Positions 9,801 to 19,075 of a DNA stretch of 64,000 bases are shown here, one piece after another. The DNA comes from Clostridia bacterium (GTDB lineage Bacteria; Bacillota; Clostridia; Oscillospirales; RGIG577). The position numbers and the translations under genes are program-made. Numbering within the stretch: the stretch's first letter is position 1; each line of letters starts with the position of its first letter. The stretch is taken from assembly GCA_017513095.1 (NCBI GenBank), contig JAFWDJ010000011.1, positions 111,936 to 175,935 on the forward strand, given 5' to 3'. The notes beneath the pieces were generated by a model. The model worked only from the letters and a program-made list of their open reading frames with translations, searched no databases and had not been told where the DNA came from.

Positions 9801-10203
9801 CGGGCGTAATGTTGTACGTCTTTAAATCGTTTACCGCCGATATCATGGCGGCGGCGAACTCGCTCTTATGCGCGGCGGGACGAAATACCGTGAGATTTTC
9901 GGCGGTCGCCGAGATCGCCAGGCTCATAACGAGCTGTTTTGCGGAGCCGCTTGCATAAACTCCGCCCGACGCCGCATATTTTGAGAACATGAGGCGCGCA
10001 AAGCGAAGAAAGCTTAAGACCTCGACGTGCGCCCCCGCCCGGTTTCCGAGCGCGCGAAGCACCGTCCGCTCATACATCATCGTGGACTGCTCGGGCACAA
10101 TGATTATGATATCCTTCTGCCCGCGCCGTATGCGCTGTCTTATTTCGTTGAGTATATATACGGTCTTCCCGCTGCCGAGCGGGCCTAAAATAAGCTTTGC
10201 CAA
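6802..10203 (-). CDS. addB: ATP-dependent helicase/deoxyribonuclease subunit B
   Basis: Second subunit of AddAB, which supplies the second nuclease and the recombination-hotspot reader. The N-terminus has a Walker A-like GPLGSGKT. The C-terminal nuclease shows VVDRIDIF, VIDYKTG and LQMLLY. Four cysteines fit the AddB iron-sulfur cluster: one at SSCRFSYF ahead of the nuclease and three in YCKYCEYRSVC near the C-terminus. It encodes about 1133 residues, normal for the Clostridium type. TTG 10203 is preferred because the GAGG ribosome site lies 8 nt upstream; GTG 10212 overlaps that site. It is first in the addB-addA-coiled-coil operon and overlaps addA. Confidence 0.93.
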   Translation of the reverse strand: MAKLILGPLGSGKTVYILNEIRQRIRRGQKDIIIIVPEQSTMMYERTVLRALGNRAGAHVEVLSFLRFARLMFSKYAASGGVYASGSAKQLVMSLAISATAENLTVFRPAAHKSEFAAAMISAVNDLKTYNITPERLLHTREICENERIREKLSDTALIYSAYDAILGRAYADPADDLTRLARLLSSLETLDEVFYIDAFFGFTPQEYLVLEEIFRLCEDVSVALSYDERHKNNELLSMTRHTKEKLCALFERYDRTPGIVSVAKVKNRAPSLEFLSDAFLTGQKSAYEGDAGEIFVAAADDVQSEAEYVCDRISALVQSGARYSDFLILAADISDYELAVSSAFLKHSIPLYADKKESVAEMAPARALLSALSAASHKLSYGELFSCLKLGMGDYTHEEICCLENYVLMWGVSGQNLLKPFTKNPLSRRGYKNDGEAERGKAETARLEEIRRRVMEPFSKLQKAVSGSVTYEKTAEAVFEFMTESGFSGAIENTARAYADAGDLRRSDEYMRIYNTIIDTLDEMAALLSDAPCTAGEFAKLFKAALSEHKLGSLPPTADCVTFSSFERIISPSAPYVAIIGASDGKIPRSGQSGGGLFDEAEREELKSLGMEISKSAYENANYELFLVYCALCAPTRALLITYPTSGNENAPSRVLSGAYERISQLKTVKIRNVPIKDRLYSPERAKELIIGGISDNSSLGAYDRALLSEASRVLSKDERYREWEAGALKFASGTNEARIRRGENRERMIKKDEYLTASRIEKFSSCRFSYFMNYVLNIKKPERSDFTPADTGTFIHYILEAFFYKIMRSKRSLGEFTHEETEALIGECVKEYINSEIYYIDERSARFEYLFSRLTRSLRPIIANLLEELRVSSFVPEKFEFKVTDDSLAAYAADGETRSVRLFGVVDRIDIFRENGVTYLRVIDYKTGNKKFDLNDVAYGLNLQMLLYLFAVTEYYKKQTGGAQAAGVLYFHAFEPIVPASKNDSDEAVKAKRDDAFRRNGLVRSEYGLIAAMDSTLDPQKGSASKYIPVAYKKGGGFKYGSSTATREQFALIEKGVKKIVSEMAGALKEGSIEIYPYENASGFVYCKYCEYRSVCRFDKNRGNKTRKLRKRRKEEIFEMFGGDEFQNGVD

Positions 10204-10309
10204 TACAATCACCTCGCTATGATTTTATCATAAAAAGCTATGTTTTTATCATAATCCCCGAAAATTTCAAATCTGTATCAAAATATATTAAATTTTCGTT
10301 AAATCTGAC

Positions 10310-10338
10310 TTGATTTTAACGAAGTTTTATTATATAGT
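10310..10338 (+). promoter_or_regulatory. Promoter of the V-ATPase operon
   Basis: TTGATT at 10310-10315, a 17-bp spacer and TATAGT at 10333-10338, about 75 bp upstream of the first operon gene. The surrounding 10213-10412 gap is AT-rich and holds no other gene. Confidence 0.55.
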
Positions 10339-10412
10339 GGTAGTGTATATTATTTATATATAACGATTCCGGTTCGTTCATTTTTATGCAAAATGCGAAA
10401 GGAGGACGAATA

Positions 10413-10724
10413 ATGCAGAACATCATAGGCGAAATCATCGGAGCCGAAGCCGAAGCCCGCAAAATTACGGGCGACGCCGTAAAAAAGCGCGAAAGCATAA
10501 ACGAAGACGTTAAGGCTCAGGTCACCGTCCTGCGCGAGCAGCGCATGGCCGAGGCCAGGCGTCAGATAGAAGAAAAGCTTTCCGCGCAGACCGCCGAGCT
10601 TAACGAAAAAGTTAAAGCGGCGGAAAGCGAATACGAGAAAAAAGCTTCCGAGATAGACGCCGCGTACAACAAGAACAAAGACTCTTGGATAGACCTTGCA
10701 TTTAAAAAAGTGATCGGCAAGTAA
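10413..10724 (+). CDS. V-type ATP synthase subunit H/G (peripheral stalk)
   Basis: A 103-residue, almost wholly alpha-helical charged protein (QNIIGEIIGAEAEARKI at the N-terminus, long Ala/Glu/Lys/Arg coiled coil to about residue 90). It matches the small stalk subunit that pairs with subunit E to form the stator of archaeal/bacterial V-type ATPases. ATG 10413 is chosen over ATG 10386 because AAAGGAGG sits 8 nt before it. It is the first gene of the nine-gene operon ending at 18987. Assignment rests on length, coiled-coil character and position more than on motifs. Confidence 0.8.
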   Translation: MQNIIGEIIGAEAEARKITGDAVKKRESINEDVKAQVTVLREQRMAEARRQIEEKLSAQTAELNEKVKAAESEYEKKASEIDAAYNKNKDSWIDLAFKKVIGK

Positions 10725-10749
10725 AATTTATGGCAGGTGACAAAAATCA

Positions 10750-11808
10750 ATGTTTGAAATTGTAAAGTACGGCGGACTCTTGGGCAAAGCTGCCGGAGTT
10801 TATGCAAAGCGCATAACTGCGGAGCAGTTTGCCGAGATGAAGCAGAAGACCACAGCCGAAGAAATTGTCGCGATGCTCAAGGCCCACAAGGGGTACAGCG
10901 ACGTGCTGGCCGAATTTTCCGAGCGCGACTTCGACCGCGAGGCGCTTGAACGCAAGCTTTCCATGACGATCGAACAGGACTTCGGTATGCTGTACCGCTA
11001 TACCACGCAAAGCGACGCTGACCTTCTCAAATACTTCGTTATACAGAACGACGTTGAGCAGATTTTGAAATACGTGCGTCTCATTCAGGCGAAAAAGACG
11101 GACACGTATTCATACGAGCCGACGACCTTTATAACCCATTTATCGCGTCTCGAGTTTTCCAAGTTCAAAACATGCCAGACGCTCGATGAGTTCATAGAGT
11201 CGCTGTCGCGCTCTCCCTACTATAATATAATGCTCCCGTACAAGGCAAAGGAGGCCTTCGACTATACGCATCTCGAAGGCGCGCTTATGACCTATTTGTA
11301 TAAGAAGTTTTTAAAGCTTATTGAGGACCATAAGGACAGCGGCGTGAGAAAAGAGCTTTCAAAATTCGTAAAGACTCTTCTCGACATGAAAAACTTCACA
11401 AACGTGCTTCGCTGTTTGTACGTCGGTCAGGACAGGCAGTCCATATACGGATACCTTCTGCCGTTCTCATCCGACGCCTCGGCAAAGCAGCTCGTCAATT
11501 CCATGATAAACGCGCATTCCTACGAAGAGGGCCTTGCGATGCTCATGGACTCGCGCTATAAGAAGTATTTCGATACGGGCGCGGACGAGGGCGACAAATT
11601 CATCGAAAGCTATTACCTTGAATATGAGTACAAATTCGCCAAAAAGACCATTGCGGGCCTTGCGCCCAACGTGTCTTTGGTAGTTGCGTACCTCGTATAC
11701 AAGGACCTTGAGGTAAAGAATATAATCCACCTCATCGAGGCTAAGAGCTATGATCTGACGAATGAAGAAACGGAGCGTTTCTTCATCGGCGGCAGGAAAG
11801 CGGGGTGA
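10750..11808 (+). CDS. atpC: V-type ATP synthase subunit C (d-type rotor adaptor)
   Basis: 352 residues, rich in helices and Tyr/Leu/Lys. It corresponds to the funnel-shaped subunit that couples the membrane c-ring to the central shaft (D and F subunits). Residues such as SRLEFSKFKTCQTLDEFIE and the terminal VKNIIHLIEAKSYDLTNEE resemble the ATP synthase C/AC39 family. An AGGTGA ribosome site precedes ATG 10750. In many Clostridia this gene follows subunit E; here it sits ahead of subunit I. Confidence 0.85.
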   Translation: MFEIVKYGGLLGKAAGVYAKRITAEQFAEMKQKTTAEEIVAMLKAHKGYSDVLAEFSERDFDREALERKLSMTIEQDFGMLYRYTTQSDADLLKYFVIQNDVEQILKYVRLIQAKKTDTYSYEPTTFITHLSRLEFSKFKTCQTLDEFIESLSRSPYYNIMLPYKAKEAFDYTHLEGALMTYLYKKFLKLIEDHKDSGVRKELSKFVKTLLDMKNFTNVLRCLYVGQDRQSIYGYLLPFSSDASAKQLVNSMINAHSYEEGLAMLMDSRYKKYFDTGADEGDKFIESYYLEYEYKFAKKTIAGLAPNVSLVVAYLVYKDLEVKNIIHLIEAKSYDLTNEETERFFIGGRKAG

Positions 11809-11814
11809 TTATTT

Positions 11815-13737
11815 ATGTCTGTTGAAAAAATGCAGCTTGTACACGTTCTGGGAAGCATGGACAGGTTTTCGCGGGCGGCCGACATTTTATGCGACACGCG
11901 AGTCTTTCATCCCGAAAACACGAAGGAGTTTTTGGGCAAGTTTGAAAACATAGTCCCGTTCGAGTCGAGAAACCCGTACGACCATACGCTTTCGCTTTCG
12001 CTTGAAACGCTCTCTCTTGCGGGCCTTAAAGCCCAGAAGCGCGATTTCTCCGAAGTTACCCTTTCGGATAAGGATATCGAGCTTTACTTTGAGGACGCGC
12101 GCGACTATTTCCTCGGCCTTCAGAAGAAAAAGGACGAATACGCCTCGGGAATATCAAAAAGCGAATACGCGATAAGCTTTTTAGAGCCGTTAGGCTCGCT
12201 CGACGTGCCCGTTTCAAAGCTCATAAGCTTTGAATTCATCGCCGTAAGGTTCGGAAAGATGCCCGTGACGAGCAGTGAAAAATACAAGCTGTTCATCCTT
12301 GAAAACGAAGACGTTTTCTTCTTCCCCTTCAGGGAGGACAAGGAAAACGTGTACGGCATGTACATAGCGCCCACGGCCTCAATCGAGAAGGCCGACGCCG
12401 TATTCGATTCGCTCGCGTTCGAGCGTCTGCCCTCGGGAGAGGAGTACACGGATACGCCGAAGGCCACGATAGAGATGTTAAACCGCGACATTGAAAAGAT
12501 GCGCGGCGAAATCGAGGCGCTTGATGCCGAGGCCCGGGAATACTCCGAAAAGAACGGCGAAACGATGCTTACGCTCTACGCGAAGACGCGCCACGATTTC
12601 GAGGTATACAAGCTCATGTGCCACGCGGCGCATTCCGAAAGCACGTTCTACCTCGTGGGCTGGGTGCCCAAGAGAAACGCCGACGCTTTAAAGTCGTCGT
12701 TCGACAGCGAGGAAGCGCTTCTTTGCAGCTTCGTAAGTGACAAGGACGAGGAGATCGAGTGTCCCGACGTTCCGCCTCCGACGAAGCTTCGCAACTTCGC
12801 GCTTTTCAGACCGTTCGAGGCGTTCCTTAAGATGTACGCTCTGCCTTCCTACAACGAGATGGACCCCACTCCCCTTTTGGCGATAGCGTACTCCGTACTC
12901 TTCGGAGTCATGTTCGGAGACGTGGGACAGGGCGCGGTGCTCTTTATAGCCGGTCTTTTCTTCGGCTTCGTAAAGAAGCGCACGCTCGGCAAGATAATTG
13001 CCTGCGTAGGCGTCTTCTCGATAATATTCGGATTCGTCTACGGCAGCTTCTTCGGATACGAGGATATAATACACGGCCCGTTCCACGCAATGGAGCATAT
13101 AAGCTTCACGCTTACGGGCTCGGTAATACTCGGTATGGTCATGGTAGTGTTTATGATAATCTTAAATATCATAAACGGCTTCCGTCAGAAGAACTTTGAA
13201 AAAGTAGTGTTCTCATCGAACGGCTTTGCGGGGCTTGTGCTCTACGTCGGAATAATAGCGGTCATACTGCTTCTGTTCAACCTGGGCGCAAATCTCCTCT
13301 CGCCGTGGTTCATCGTGGTATTCATCGTTATACCGCTCATCCTCATATGGTTCAGAGAGCCCCTCTCGCACTTATGTCTCAGACGGAAGTGGAAGCCCGA
13401 GGATAAGGCGATGTATTTCGTTGAAAACTTCTTTGAGCTCATAGACGTGCTCCTTTCGGCACTTACGAATACGCTGTCATTCATAAGAGTCGGGGCGTTC
13501 GCCTTGAACCACGTCGGTATGATGATGGTTGTCTTCATACTGGCGCAGCAGGCCAACGGCGGTCAGAACATGGTCGTTGTCGTAATCGGCAACATCTTCG
13601 TAATGGCGCTGGAAGGTCTCTTAGTAGGAATACAGGTACTGAGGCTCAATTATTATGAGTTCTTCTCACGTTTCTATGAAGGAAACGGCCGAGCGTTCGA
13701 ACCTGTTAGTATAAAGTATAATAAAAACAATATTTAG
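11815..13737 (+). CDS. atpI: V-type ATP synthase subunit I (membrane stator, a-type)
   Basis: 640 residues. The N-terminal half (1-340) is soluble with a coiled-coil arm. The C-terminal half holds about seven transmembrane helices, beginning near MDPTPLLAIAYSVLFGVMFGD, a family hallmark. The segment near SALTNTLSFIRVGAFALNH supplies the helix facing the c-ring with its essential Arg (SFIRVGAFAL). Together with subunit K it forms the ion path across the membrane. The ribosome site GGGGTGA overlaps the stop of the preceding gene, so translation is coupled. Confidence 0.93.
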   Translation: MSVEKMQLVHVLGSMDRFSRAADILCDTRVFHPENTKEFLGKFENIVPFESRNPYDHTLSLSLETLSLAGLKAQKRDFSEVTLSDKDIELYFEDARDYFLGLQKKKDEYASGISKSEYAISFLEPLGSLDVPVSKLISFEFIAVRFGKMPVTSSEKYKLFILENEDVFFFPFREDKENVYGMYIAPTASIEKADAVFDSLAFERLPSGEEYTDTPKATIEMLNRDIEKMRGEIEALDAEAREYSEKNGETMLTLYAKTRHDFEVYKLMCHAAHSESTFYLVGWVPKRNADALKSSFDSEEALLCSFVSDKDEEIECPDVPPPTKLRNFALFRPFEAFLKMYALPSYNEMDPTPLLAIAYSVLFGVMFGDVGQGAVLFIAGLFFGFVKKRTLGKIIACVGVFSIIFGFVYGSFFGYEDIIHGPFHAMEHISFTLTGSVILGMVMVVFMIILNIINGFRQKNFEKVVFSSNGFAGLVLYVGIIAVILLLFNLGANLLSPWFIVVFIVIPLILIWFREPLSHLCLRRKWKPEDKAMYFVENFFELIDVLLSALTNTLSFIRVGAFALNHVGMMMVVFILAQQANGGQNMVVVVIGNIFVMALEGLLVGIQVLRLNYYEFFSRFYEGNGRAFEPVSIKYNKNNI

Positions 13738-13750
13738 GAGGAATTTTATC

Positions 13751-14191
13751 ATGGAGTACATTCTTTTATTAGTAGTAGCGGCAATAATCGTTCTGCCCGC
13801 CGTACTCATCGGCAAGCGCATCTTAACCGGCAAAAAAGCTAAATACGCAATGATATTCAACGTGGCTGCAATACTTGCGATTTGCGGCCTTACGATCGCA
13901 GGCCCGCTTGGCGGCATCGTTTTAGCAGCGGGCGGCGCAGCAGGCACCGCTGAAATAGCGGCTCTCCTCGCAGCATCCGGCAACGCATTCATCGGCGCAG
14001 GCCTCGCAGTTGGTCTTGCCTGCGTGGGCGCAGGTATCGCAGTTGCAAGCTCCGCTTCCACCGCGATCAGCGCAATGACCGAAAACTCCAGCATCATGGG
14101 CCGCGCGCTTATATTCGTTGCTCTTGGCGAAGGTATTGCAATCTACGGTCTTCTTATCGCAATCCAGATAATCAACAAGATTCCGCTTTGA
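13751..14191 (+). CDS. atpK: V-type ATP synthase subunit K (c-ring proteolipid)
   Basis: 146-residue hydrophobic protein with four transmembrane helices (about 3-20, 34-60, 78-106 and 117-141). It forms the rotating membrane ring. The ion-carrying carboxylate is probably Glu127 in LGEGIAIYGLL of helix 4. I see no Gln in helix 3, where the Na+ ring of Enterococcus NtpK uses one, so the coupling ion cannot be called Na+ with confidence. The first helix pair lacks a clear carboxylate, as expected for one ion per four-helix subunit. A strong TAGGAGG ribosome site precedes it, typical of a highly translated ring subunit. Confidence 0.93.
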   Translation: MEYILLLVVAAIIVLPAVLIGKRILTGKKAKYAMIFNVAAILAICGLTIAGPLGGIVLAAGGAAGTAEIAALLAASGNAFIGAGLAVGLACVGAGIAVASSASTAISAMTENSSIMGRALIFVALGEGIAIYGLLIAIQIINKIPL

Positions 14192-14213
14192 TTTTACCCC
14201 CAAGGAGGCTGTT

Positions 14214-14522
14214 ATGCGTTATTATCTTCTAAGCGATAATATCGATACCCTTACGGGTATGCGTCTCGTCGGCATAGAGGGCGAAATAATAAACGACGCC
14301 GCGACGCTGTCGAAGCGGCTCGACGCACTCACGCGCGATCCCGACATCGCCGTGATACTTCTTACCGACACCGTAAACAATATGTGCAAGGAAAAGCTTA
14401 TCAATATAAAGCTAAATTACAAACAGCCTTTGATTGTTGTTATACCCGACAGACACGGTCACGGAAGCTTAAGCGATTCCATAACATCTTACGTTAAAGA
14501 TGCGGTCGGATTAAAGATTTGA
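14214..14522 (+). CDS. atpF: V-type ATP synthase subunit F
   Basis: 102 residues, with the Rossmann-like fold of the central-stalk subunit F (NtpG in Enterococcus): a hydrophobic first strand, GMRLVGIEG near residue 15, DIAVILLTD near residue 44, and PLIVVIPDRHGHG near residue 77. It binds subunit D in the rotor axle. AAGGAGG precedes ATG 14214. It lies between subunits K and E. Confidence 0.88.
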   Translation: MRYYLLSDNIDTLTGMRLVGIEGEIINDAATLSKRLDALTRDPDIAVILLTDTVNNMCKEKLINIKLNYKQPLIVVIPDRHGHGSLSDSITSYVKDAVGLKI

Positions 14523-14533
14523 GGTGAAGATAA

Positions 14534-15154
14534 ATGAGCGAAGAAAACATTGCCCGCACCGGCAGCGCCGATGCAAAGCTTGAGCGTTTTATCGAAACCG
14601 TACGCGCCGAGGCCGAAAAGCGCCGCGACGAGATTTTAGCACAAACAAAGGCTCTCACGGATGAAAAGATAGCTGTTGAGCGTGATAAAATAGAACGCGA
14701 AATTTCCAATTACCTTTTTGAAGAACAGGAAAAACTCGACGCAAAATATAAGCAAACGCTCTCGAAAGTCAATTTCGACGGCAGACGTATGCTCCTTACG
14801 AAGCGCGAAAACGTCATAAACTCAGTTTTCGACGAGGTAAAAGCAAAGCTTCGGGAATATACGAAGACCGACGAGTATAAAGCCTATATCATTGAGCGCG
14901 TTCGTGCGGCGAAGGACGGCATGGGCGGCGGAAACGTAGTGATAACCCTGCGTCCCGACGATAAAGCTCTGGCGGACGACGTAAAGGCCGCGTGGGGCGG
15001 CGGCGCAGAGGTAGTATTCTCCGGCGCCGTTGAAAACGGAGGCGCGATGATCGCCTCCCACGAAAAGCAGATAGTCGTTGACGAGACCTTTGACAAAAAG
15101 CTCCTCGAAGCTCAAAGCGATTTCGTTAAGACGAGCGGCTTGTATTTCGGCTGA
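14534..15154 (+). CDS. atpE: V-type ATP synthase subunit E (peripheral stalk)
   Basis: 206 residues. The first 110 form a long charged helix (AEAEKRRDEILAQTKAL and following), and the C-terminal half forms the globular domain that binds the catalytic head. This is the standard layout of subunit E, partner of the small H/G subunit encoded at 10413. It starts 11 bp after subunit F with TGAGGTGA as ribosome site. Confidence 0.88.
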   Translation: MSEENIARTGSADAKLERFIETVRAEAEKRRDEILAQTKALTDEKIAVERDKIEREISNYLFEEQEKLDAKYKQTLSKVNFDGRRMLLTKRENVINSVFDEVKAKLREYTKTDEYKAYIIERVRAAKDGMGGGNVVITLRPDDKALADDVKAAWGGGAEVVFSGAVENGGAMIASHEKQIVVDETFDKKLLEAQSDFVKTSGLYFG

Positions 15155-15188
15155 TATAAGGCCAATAAGATAAAGCAGGTGTAAAATT

Positions 15189-16967
15189 ATGTCTAATGAA
15201 ACATCAGTAAAGATATACGGTATAAACGGCCCTGTCGTTACCGTTGAAAGCAACGATGTCCTTAAAATGTCCGAAATGGTCTATGTCGGAAACGAAAATC
15301 TCATCGGCGAGGTTATCGGTATCGGCGACGATTACTCGATAATCCAGGTATACGAGTCTACGACCGGAATACGCCCCGGCGAGCCAGTTACCACCACGGG
15401 CCGCTCGATGTCATTAAAGCTCGGCCCCGGCATAGTATCAAACATTTTTGACGGCATCCTTCGTCCCCTCCTTCGTATCAAGGAGGAGTCGGGCGCTTTC
15501 ATTGACCGCGGTATCAACATCGACGCGCTTGACCACGAACGTCTCTTCGACGTTACCGTCAAGGTCGAAAAGGGCCAGGTATTAAAAAGCGGCGACATAT
15601 TCTGCTCTTGCCCCGAGACCCCGCTTATCGAGCACCGCTGCATGGTGCCGAACGGTATCGAGGGCGAAGTTGTGGAGGTCGTCCCCAACGGTCAGTACAA
15701 CGTTGATACGGAAATAATCAAATTAAAGACTCCCTCGGGAGAAGTAGTGGGCATTCCCATGTGGCAGGAGTGGCCGATAAGAATCCCGCGTCCGTTTGAA
15801 AAGCGCATACCGATAGATACGCCGCTTATCACGGGCCAGCGAGTTATCGATACCCTCTTCCCCATCGCCAAGGGCGGCTGCGCCGCAATCCCCGGCGGCT
15901 TCGGTACGGGCAAAACGATGACCCAGCACCAGCTCGCGAAGTGGTGCGACGCAGACATCATAGTATACGTAGGCTGCGGCGAGCGCGGAAACGAGATGAC
16001 GCAGGTTCTCGACGAGTTCGCAGAGCTCATCGACCCGAAGTCAAACGAAAAGCTCACCAACCGTACCGTGCTCATAGCCAACACGTCGAACATGCCTGTT
16101 GCGGCGCGTGAGGCTTCGATATACACGGGCATAACGCTGGGCGAGTTCTACCGCGACATGGGCTACCACGTAGCAATCATGGCCGACTCCACCTCCCGCT
16201 GGGCCGAGGCCCTTCGTGAGATATCCGGACGACTCGAGGAAATGCCCGCCGAGGAAGGCTACCCCGCATACCTCCCGTCGCGTCTGGCGGCCTTCTACGA
16301 GCGTGCGGGCTTCGTTCACGCGCTTTCGGGAAAGGACGGCTCGGTATCCATTATCGGCGCCGTATCCCCGCAGGGCGGCGACTTCTCGGAGCCTGTAACC
16401 CAGAACACGCAGAGATTTACCCGCTGCTTCTGGGCGCTTGACAAGCAGCTTGCATATGCGCGTCACTATCCGTCCATAAACTGGCTGCAAAGCTACAGCG
16501 AATACTTCACGGACCTCGCTCCGTGGTTCTCCGAGCGCGTTGACCCGAAGTTCCAGCCTTACCGCACGAGGCTCATGGCGCTGCTTCAGGAAGAGAGCAG
16601 ACTTATGGAGATAGTTAAGCTCATCGGCGGCGACTTCTTGCCTGACGATCAGAAGCTTATCATCGAGATCGCCAGAGTCATAAGAGTCGGATTCCTTCAG
16701 CAGAACGCGTTCCACGCAAGCGACACCTACGTTCCGCTTGAAAAGCAGTTTAAGATGATGGAGGTAATCGTTTACCTTTACAACGCGGCGCTCGAGCTCG
16801 TAGGCATGAGCGTTCCGATGTCCGTCATCCTCGGTTCAGGACTCTTTGAAAGTCTTATTAAAATCAAATACGATGTACCGAACGACCAGATCGAGCTTAT
16901 CGACGGATATAAGACTCAGATCGACGAGTTCGTGGACAAGACGAAAAAGGAGTATGCGAACATATGA
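15189..16967 (+). CDS. atpA: V-type ATP synthase catalytic subunit A
   Basis: 592 residues, the catalytic ATP-binding subunit. The Walker A loop GGFGTGKT is at residues 236-243 and is the catalytic form with Gly-Lys-Thr. The bulge (non-homologous) region typical of A subunits lies around residues 115-190. Further family signatures are [12 protein letters not shown] and [19 protein letters not shown]. Length and motif order are normal. AAGCAGGTG precedes ATG 15189. Its TGA overlaps the ATG of subunit B by four bases. Confidence 0.97.
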   Translation: MSNETSVKIYGINGPVVTVESNDVLKMSEMVYVGNENLIGEVIGIGDDYSIIQVYESTTGIRPGEPVTTTGRSMSLKLGPGIVSNIFDGILRPLLRIKEESGAFIDRGINIDALDHERLFDVTVKVEKGQVLKSGDIFCSCPETPLIEHRCMVPNGIEGEVVEVVPNGQYNVDTEIIKLKTPSGEVVGIPMWQEWPIRIPRPFEKRIPIDTPLITGQRVIDTLFPIAKGGCAAIPGGFGTGKTMTQHQLAKWCDADIIVYVGCGERGNEMTQVLDEFAELIDPKSNEKLTNRTVLIANTSNMPVAAREASIYTGITLGEFYRDMGYHVAIMADSTSRWAEALREISGRLEEMPAEEGYPAYLPSRLAAFYERAGFVHALSGKDGSVSIIGAVSPQGGDFSEPVTQNTQRFTRCFWALDKQLAYARHYPSINWLQSYSEYFTDLAPWFSERVDPKFQPYRTRLMALLQEESRLMEIVKLIGGDFLPDDQKLIIEIARVIRVGFLQQNAFHASDTYVPLEKQFKMMEVIVYLYNAALELVGMSVPMSVILGSGLFESLIKIKYDVPNDQIELIDGYKTQIDEFVDKTKKEYANI

Positions 16968-18376
16968 ACATAGAATATTTAGGACTCAGTGAGATAAACG
17001 GCCCGCTTATCGCCATTGACAACGTAAAGGGCGCATCCTTCGAGGAAATGGTCGAAATTGCCGTTGAGGGCAGCGAGAACCGCATGGGACGTATCGTTCA
17101 GATGTACGGCGACAAGGCTATCGTTCAGGTCTTCGAGGGCACGAGCGGCCTTTCGAGAAAGAACACGCGCGCAAGATTTACGGGAAAGCCTATGGAAATG
17201 CCCGTATCGCGTGAGCTTCTCGGCCGCGTATTCGACGGCGCGGGACGCCCGATAGACGGCTTGGGCGAGATTTTCGCAGAAAAGCGCGTCGACGTAAACG
17301 GCAAGCCGATAAACCCGGCTGCCCGCACGTATCCCCGTAACTATATAAGAAGCGGCATATCGACGATTGACGCGCTGTCCACGATCATTCGCGGACAGAA
17401 GCTGCCGATATTCTCCGGCGCAGGTATGCCCCACGACCAGCTGGCCGTTCAGATAGTTAAGCAGGCTCAGATCATGGGCACGGGCGAGGAATCGAGCGAA
17501 GACTTCGCAATAGTGTTCGCCGCGATGGGCGTTAAGAACGACGTTGCCGACTACTTCAGGAGAAGCTTTGAGGAAAGCGGCGTTTTGGAGCGCGTTTCCA
17601 TGTTCTTAAACCTCTCGAACGACCCCATAGTCGAGCGTATACTTACTCCGCTCTGCGCGCTTACCGCAGCCGAGTACCTCGCGTTCGACCTCGGTATGCA
17701 GATACTCGTTATCATGACCGACATGACCTCCTACGCCGAGGCTCTTCGTGAGTTCTCCTCGTCAAAGGGCGAGATCCCCGGCCGTAAGGGTTATCCCGGC
17801 TACCTTTACTCGAACCTTGCAACGCTCTATGAGAGAGCCGGCATAATCCAGGGCTCGAAGGGCTCGATCACGCAGATACCGATACTTACGATGCCCAACG
17901 ACGATATAACGCACCCCGTTCCCGACCTTACGGGATACATCACCGAGGGTCAGATAGTTCTTGACAGAACGCTCGACCAGTCGGGCATATATCCGCCGAT
18001 CTCCGTGCTCCCGTCGCTTTCGCGACTGATGAAGGACGGTATCGGTAAGGGCTATACGCGCGAGGACCATCCTCCCCTCTCGAACCAGCTCTTCTCGGCA
18101 TACGCAAAGGTTATGGATGCGCGTTCGCTCGCGTCGGTTATCGGCGCCGACGAGCTTTCCGAGAACGATAAGAAGTATCTCGAATTCGGCCGTCAGTTTG
18201 AGGAGCGCTTCGTAACGCAGGGCATAAACGAGAACCGCACTACGGAATACTCGCTCGATTTGGGCTGGGAGCTTCTTACCCTGCTTCCGGAGAGCGAGCT
18301 TGACCGTATCGACAAGGAGCTGCTTGCAAAGTACTACAAGAAGCAAAACACCACACAGCCCAGGAGTGATGCGTAA
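16964..18376 (+). CDS. atpB: V-type ATP synthase regulatory subunit B
   Basis: 470 residues, the non-catalytic nucleotide-binding-fold partner of subunit A in the A3B3 head. The P-loop is degenerate ([15 protein letters not shown] in place of GxxxxGKT), as expected for [21 protein letters not shown] and [19 protein letters not shown] are clear family signatures. It overlaps subunit A by ATGA and subunit D by one base, indicating stoichiometric, coupled translation. Confidence 0.97.
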   Translation: MNIEYLGLSEINGPLIAIDNVKGASFEEMVEIAVEGSENRMGRIVQMYGDKAIVQVFEGTSGLSRKNTRARFTGKPMEMPVSRELLGRVFDGAGRPIDGLGEIFAEKRVDVNGKPINPAARTYPRNYIRSGISTIDALSTIIRGQKLPIFSGAGMPHDQLAVQIVKQAQIMGTGEESSEDFAIVFAAMGVKNDVADYFRRSFEESGVLERVSMFLNLSNDPIVERILTPLCALTAAEYLAFDLGMQILVIMTDMTSYAEALREFSSSKGEIPGRKGYPGYLYSNLATLYERAGIIQGSKGSITQIPILTMPNDDITHPVPDLTGYITEGQIVLDRTLDQSGIYPPISVLPSLSRLMKDGIGKGYTREDHPPLSNQLFSAYAKVMDARSLASVIGADELSENDKKYLEFGRQFEERFVTQGINENRTTEYSLDLGWELLTLLPESELDRIDKELLAKYYKKQNTTQPRSDA

Positions 18377-18987
18377 TGGATATGTCCCTGTTCCCAACGA
18401 AAAGCAATCTCATGAAGGCAAAGCACTCGCTCGAGCTTGCCCAGTTAGGCTACGAGCTTATGGACAAGAAGCGCGTCGTGCTCGTCAAGGAAATGATGTC
18501 GCTTTTCGATGACGCAAAGGCCATACAGTCCGAGATCGACGACACCTTTGCCGAGGCGTACCGCGCGCTTCAGATAGCGTTCATATCGCTCGGCGTGTCG
18601 CACGAGATAGCGCTTTCCGTTCCGGTGGATGATTCGCTGGAGCTCAAATACAGAAGCGTTATGGGCATAGAGATACCCACGCTTCGCAGTACCGAGCCCG
18701 CGCCCGCGATCTACTACGGCCTTTCGTCGAGCAACTCGCTTCTCGACGAGGCGTATATGAAGTTCCGAAAGGTCAAGGAGCTTACGCTCAAGCTTGCCGA
18801 GATAGAAAACAGCATATACCGCCTTGCGACCAACGTAAAGAAGGTCCAGAAGCGCACGAACGCGCTCTCGAATATCATCATCCCCCGCTATACGCAGGTG
18901 ATATACGATATCTCGAACGCGCTCGAGGAAAAGGAACGCGAAGAATTTTCCAGACTGAAAGTTATAAAGAATACGAAGCAGAAATAA
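18376..18987 (+). CDS. atpD: V-type ATP synthase subunit D (central axle)
   Basis: 203 residues forming the long two-helix coiled coil that turns inside the A3B3 head. The N-terminal MSLFPTKSNLMKAKHSLELA-like block and the C-terminal RTNALSNIIIPRYTQVI block match the family. Its ATG overlaps the TAA of subunit B. It is the last gene of the operon, followed directly by a terminator at 18994-19018. This operon has no gene for an Enterococcus-like KtrII (NtpJ) transporter. Confidence 0.94.
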   Translation: MDMSLFPTKSNLMKAKHSLELAQLGYELMDKKRVVLVKEMMSLFDDAKAIQSEIDDTFAEAYRALQIAFISLGVSHEIALSVPVDDSLELKYRSVMGIEIPTLRSTEPAPAIYYGLSSSNSLLDEAYMKFRKVKELTLKLAEIENSIYRLATNVKKVQKRTNALSNIIIPRYTQVIYDISNALEEKEREEFSRLKVIKNTKQK

Positions 18988-18993
18988 ACCTGC

Positions 18994-19024
18994 GGCGCGC
19001 CCCGTTCTGGGGCGCGCCGGTTTG
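18994..19024 (+). terminator. Terminator of the V-ATPase operon
   Basis: A perfect 10-bp GC stem, GGCGCGCCCC (18994-19003) with GGGGCGCGCC (19009-19018), is followed by a weak T stretch (GGTTTGTTG). Confidence 0.75.
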
Positions 19025-19030
19025 TTGTAT

Positions 19031-19062
19031 AAGAAAAGAGAGCCTTACGGCTCTCTTTTCTT
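19031..19062. terminator. Bidirectional terminator between V-ATPase operon and ackA
   Basis: A 14-bp perfect stem with a TTAC loop has A-rich and T-rich outer ends (AAGAAAAGAGAGCC at 19031-19044 and its complement at 19049-19062). It works in both directions for the converging operons. Confidence 0.85.
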
Positions 19063-19075
19063 ATGCCCTATATTC

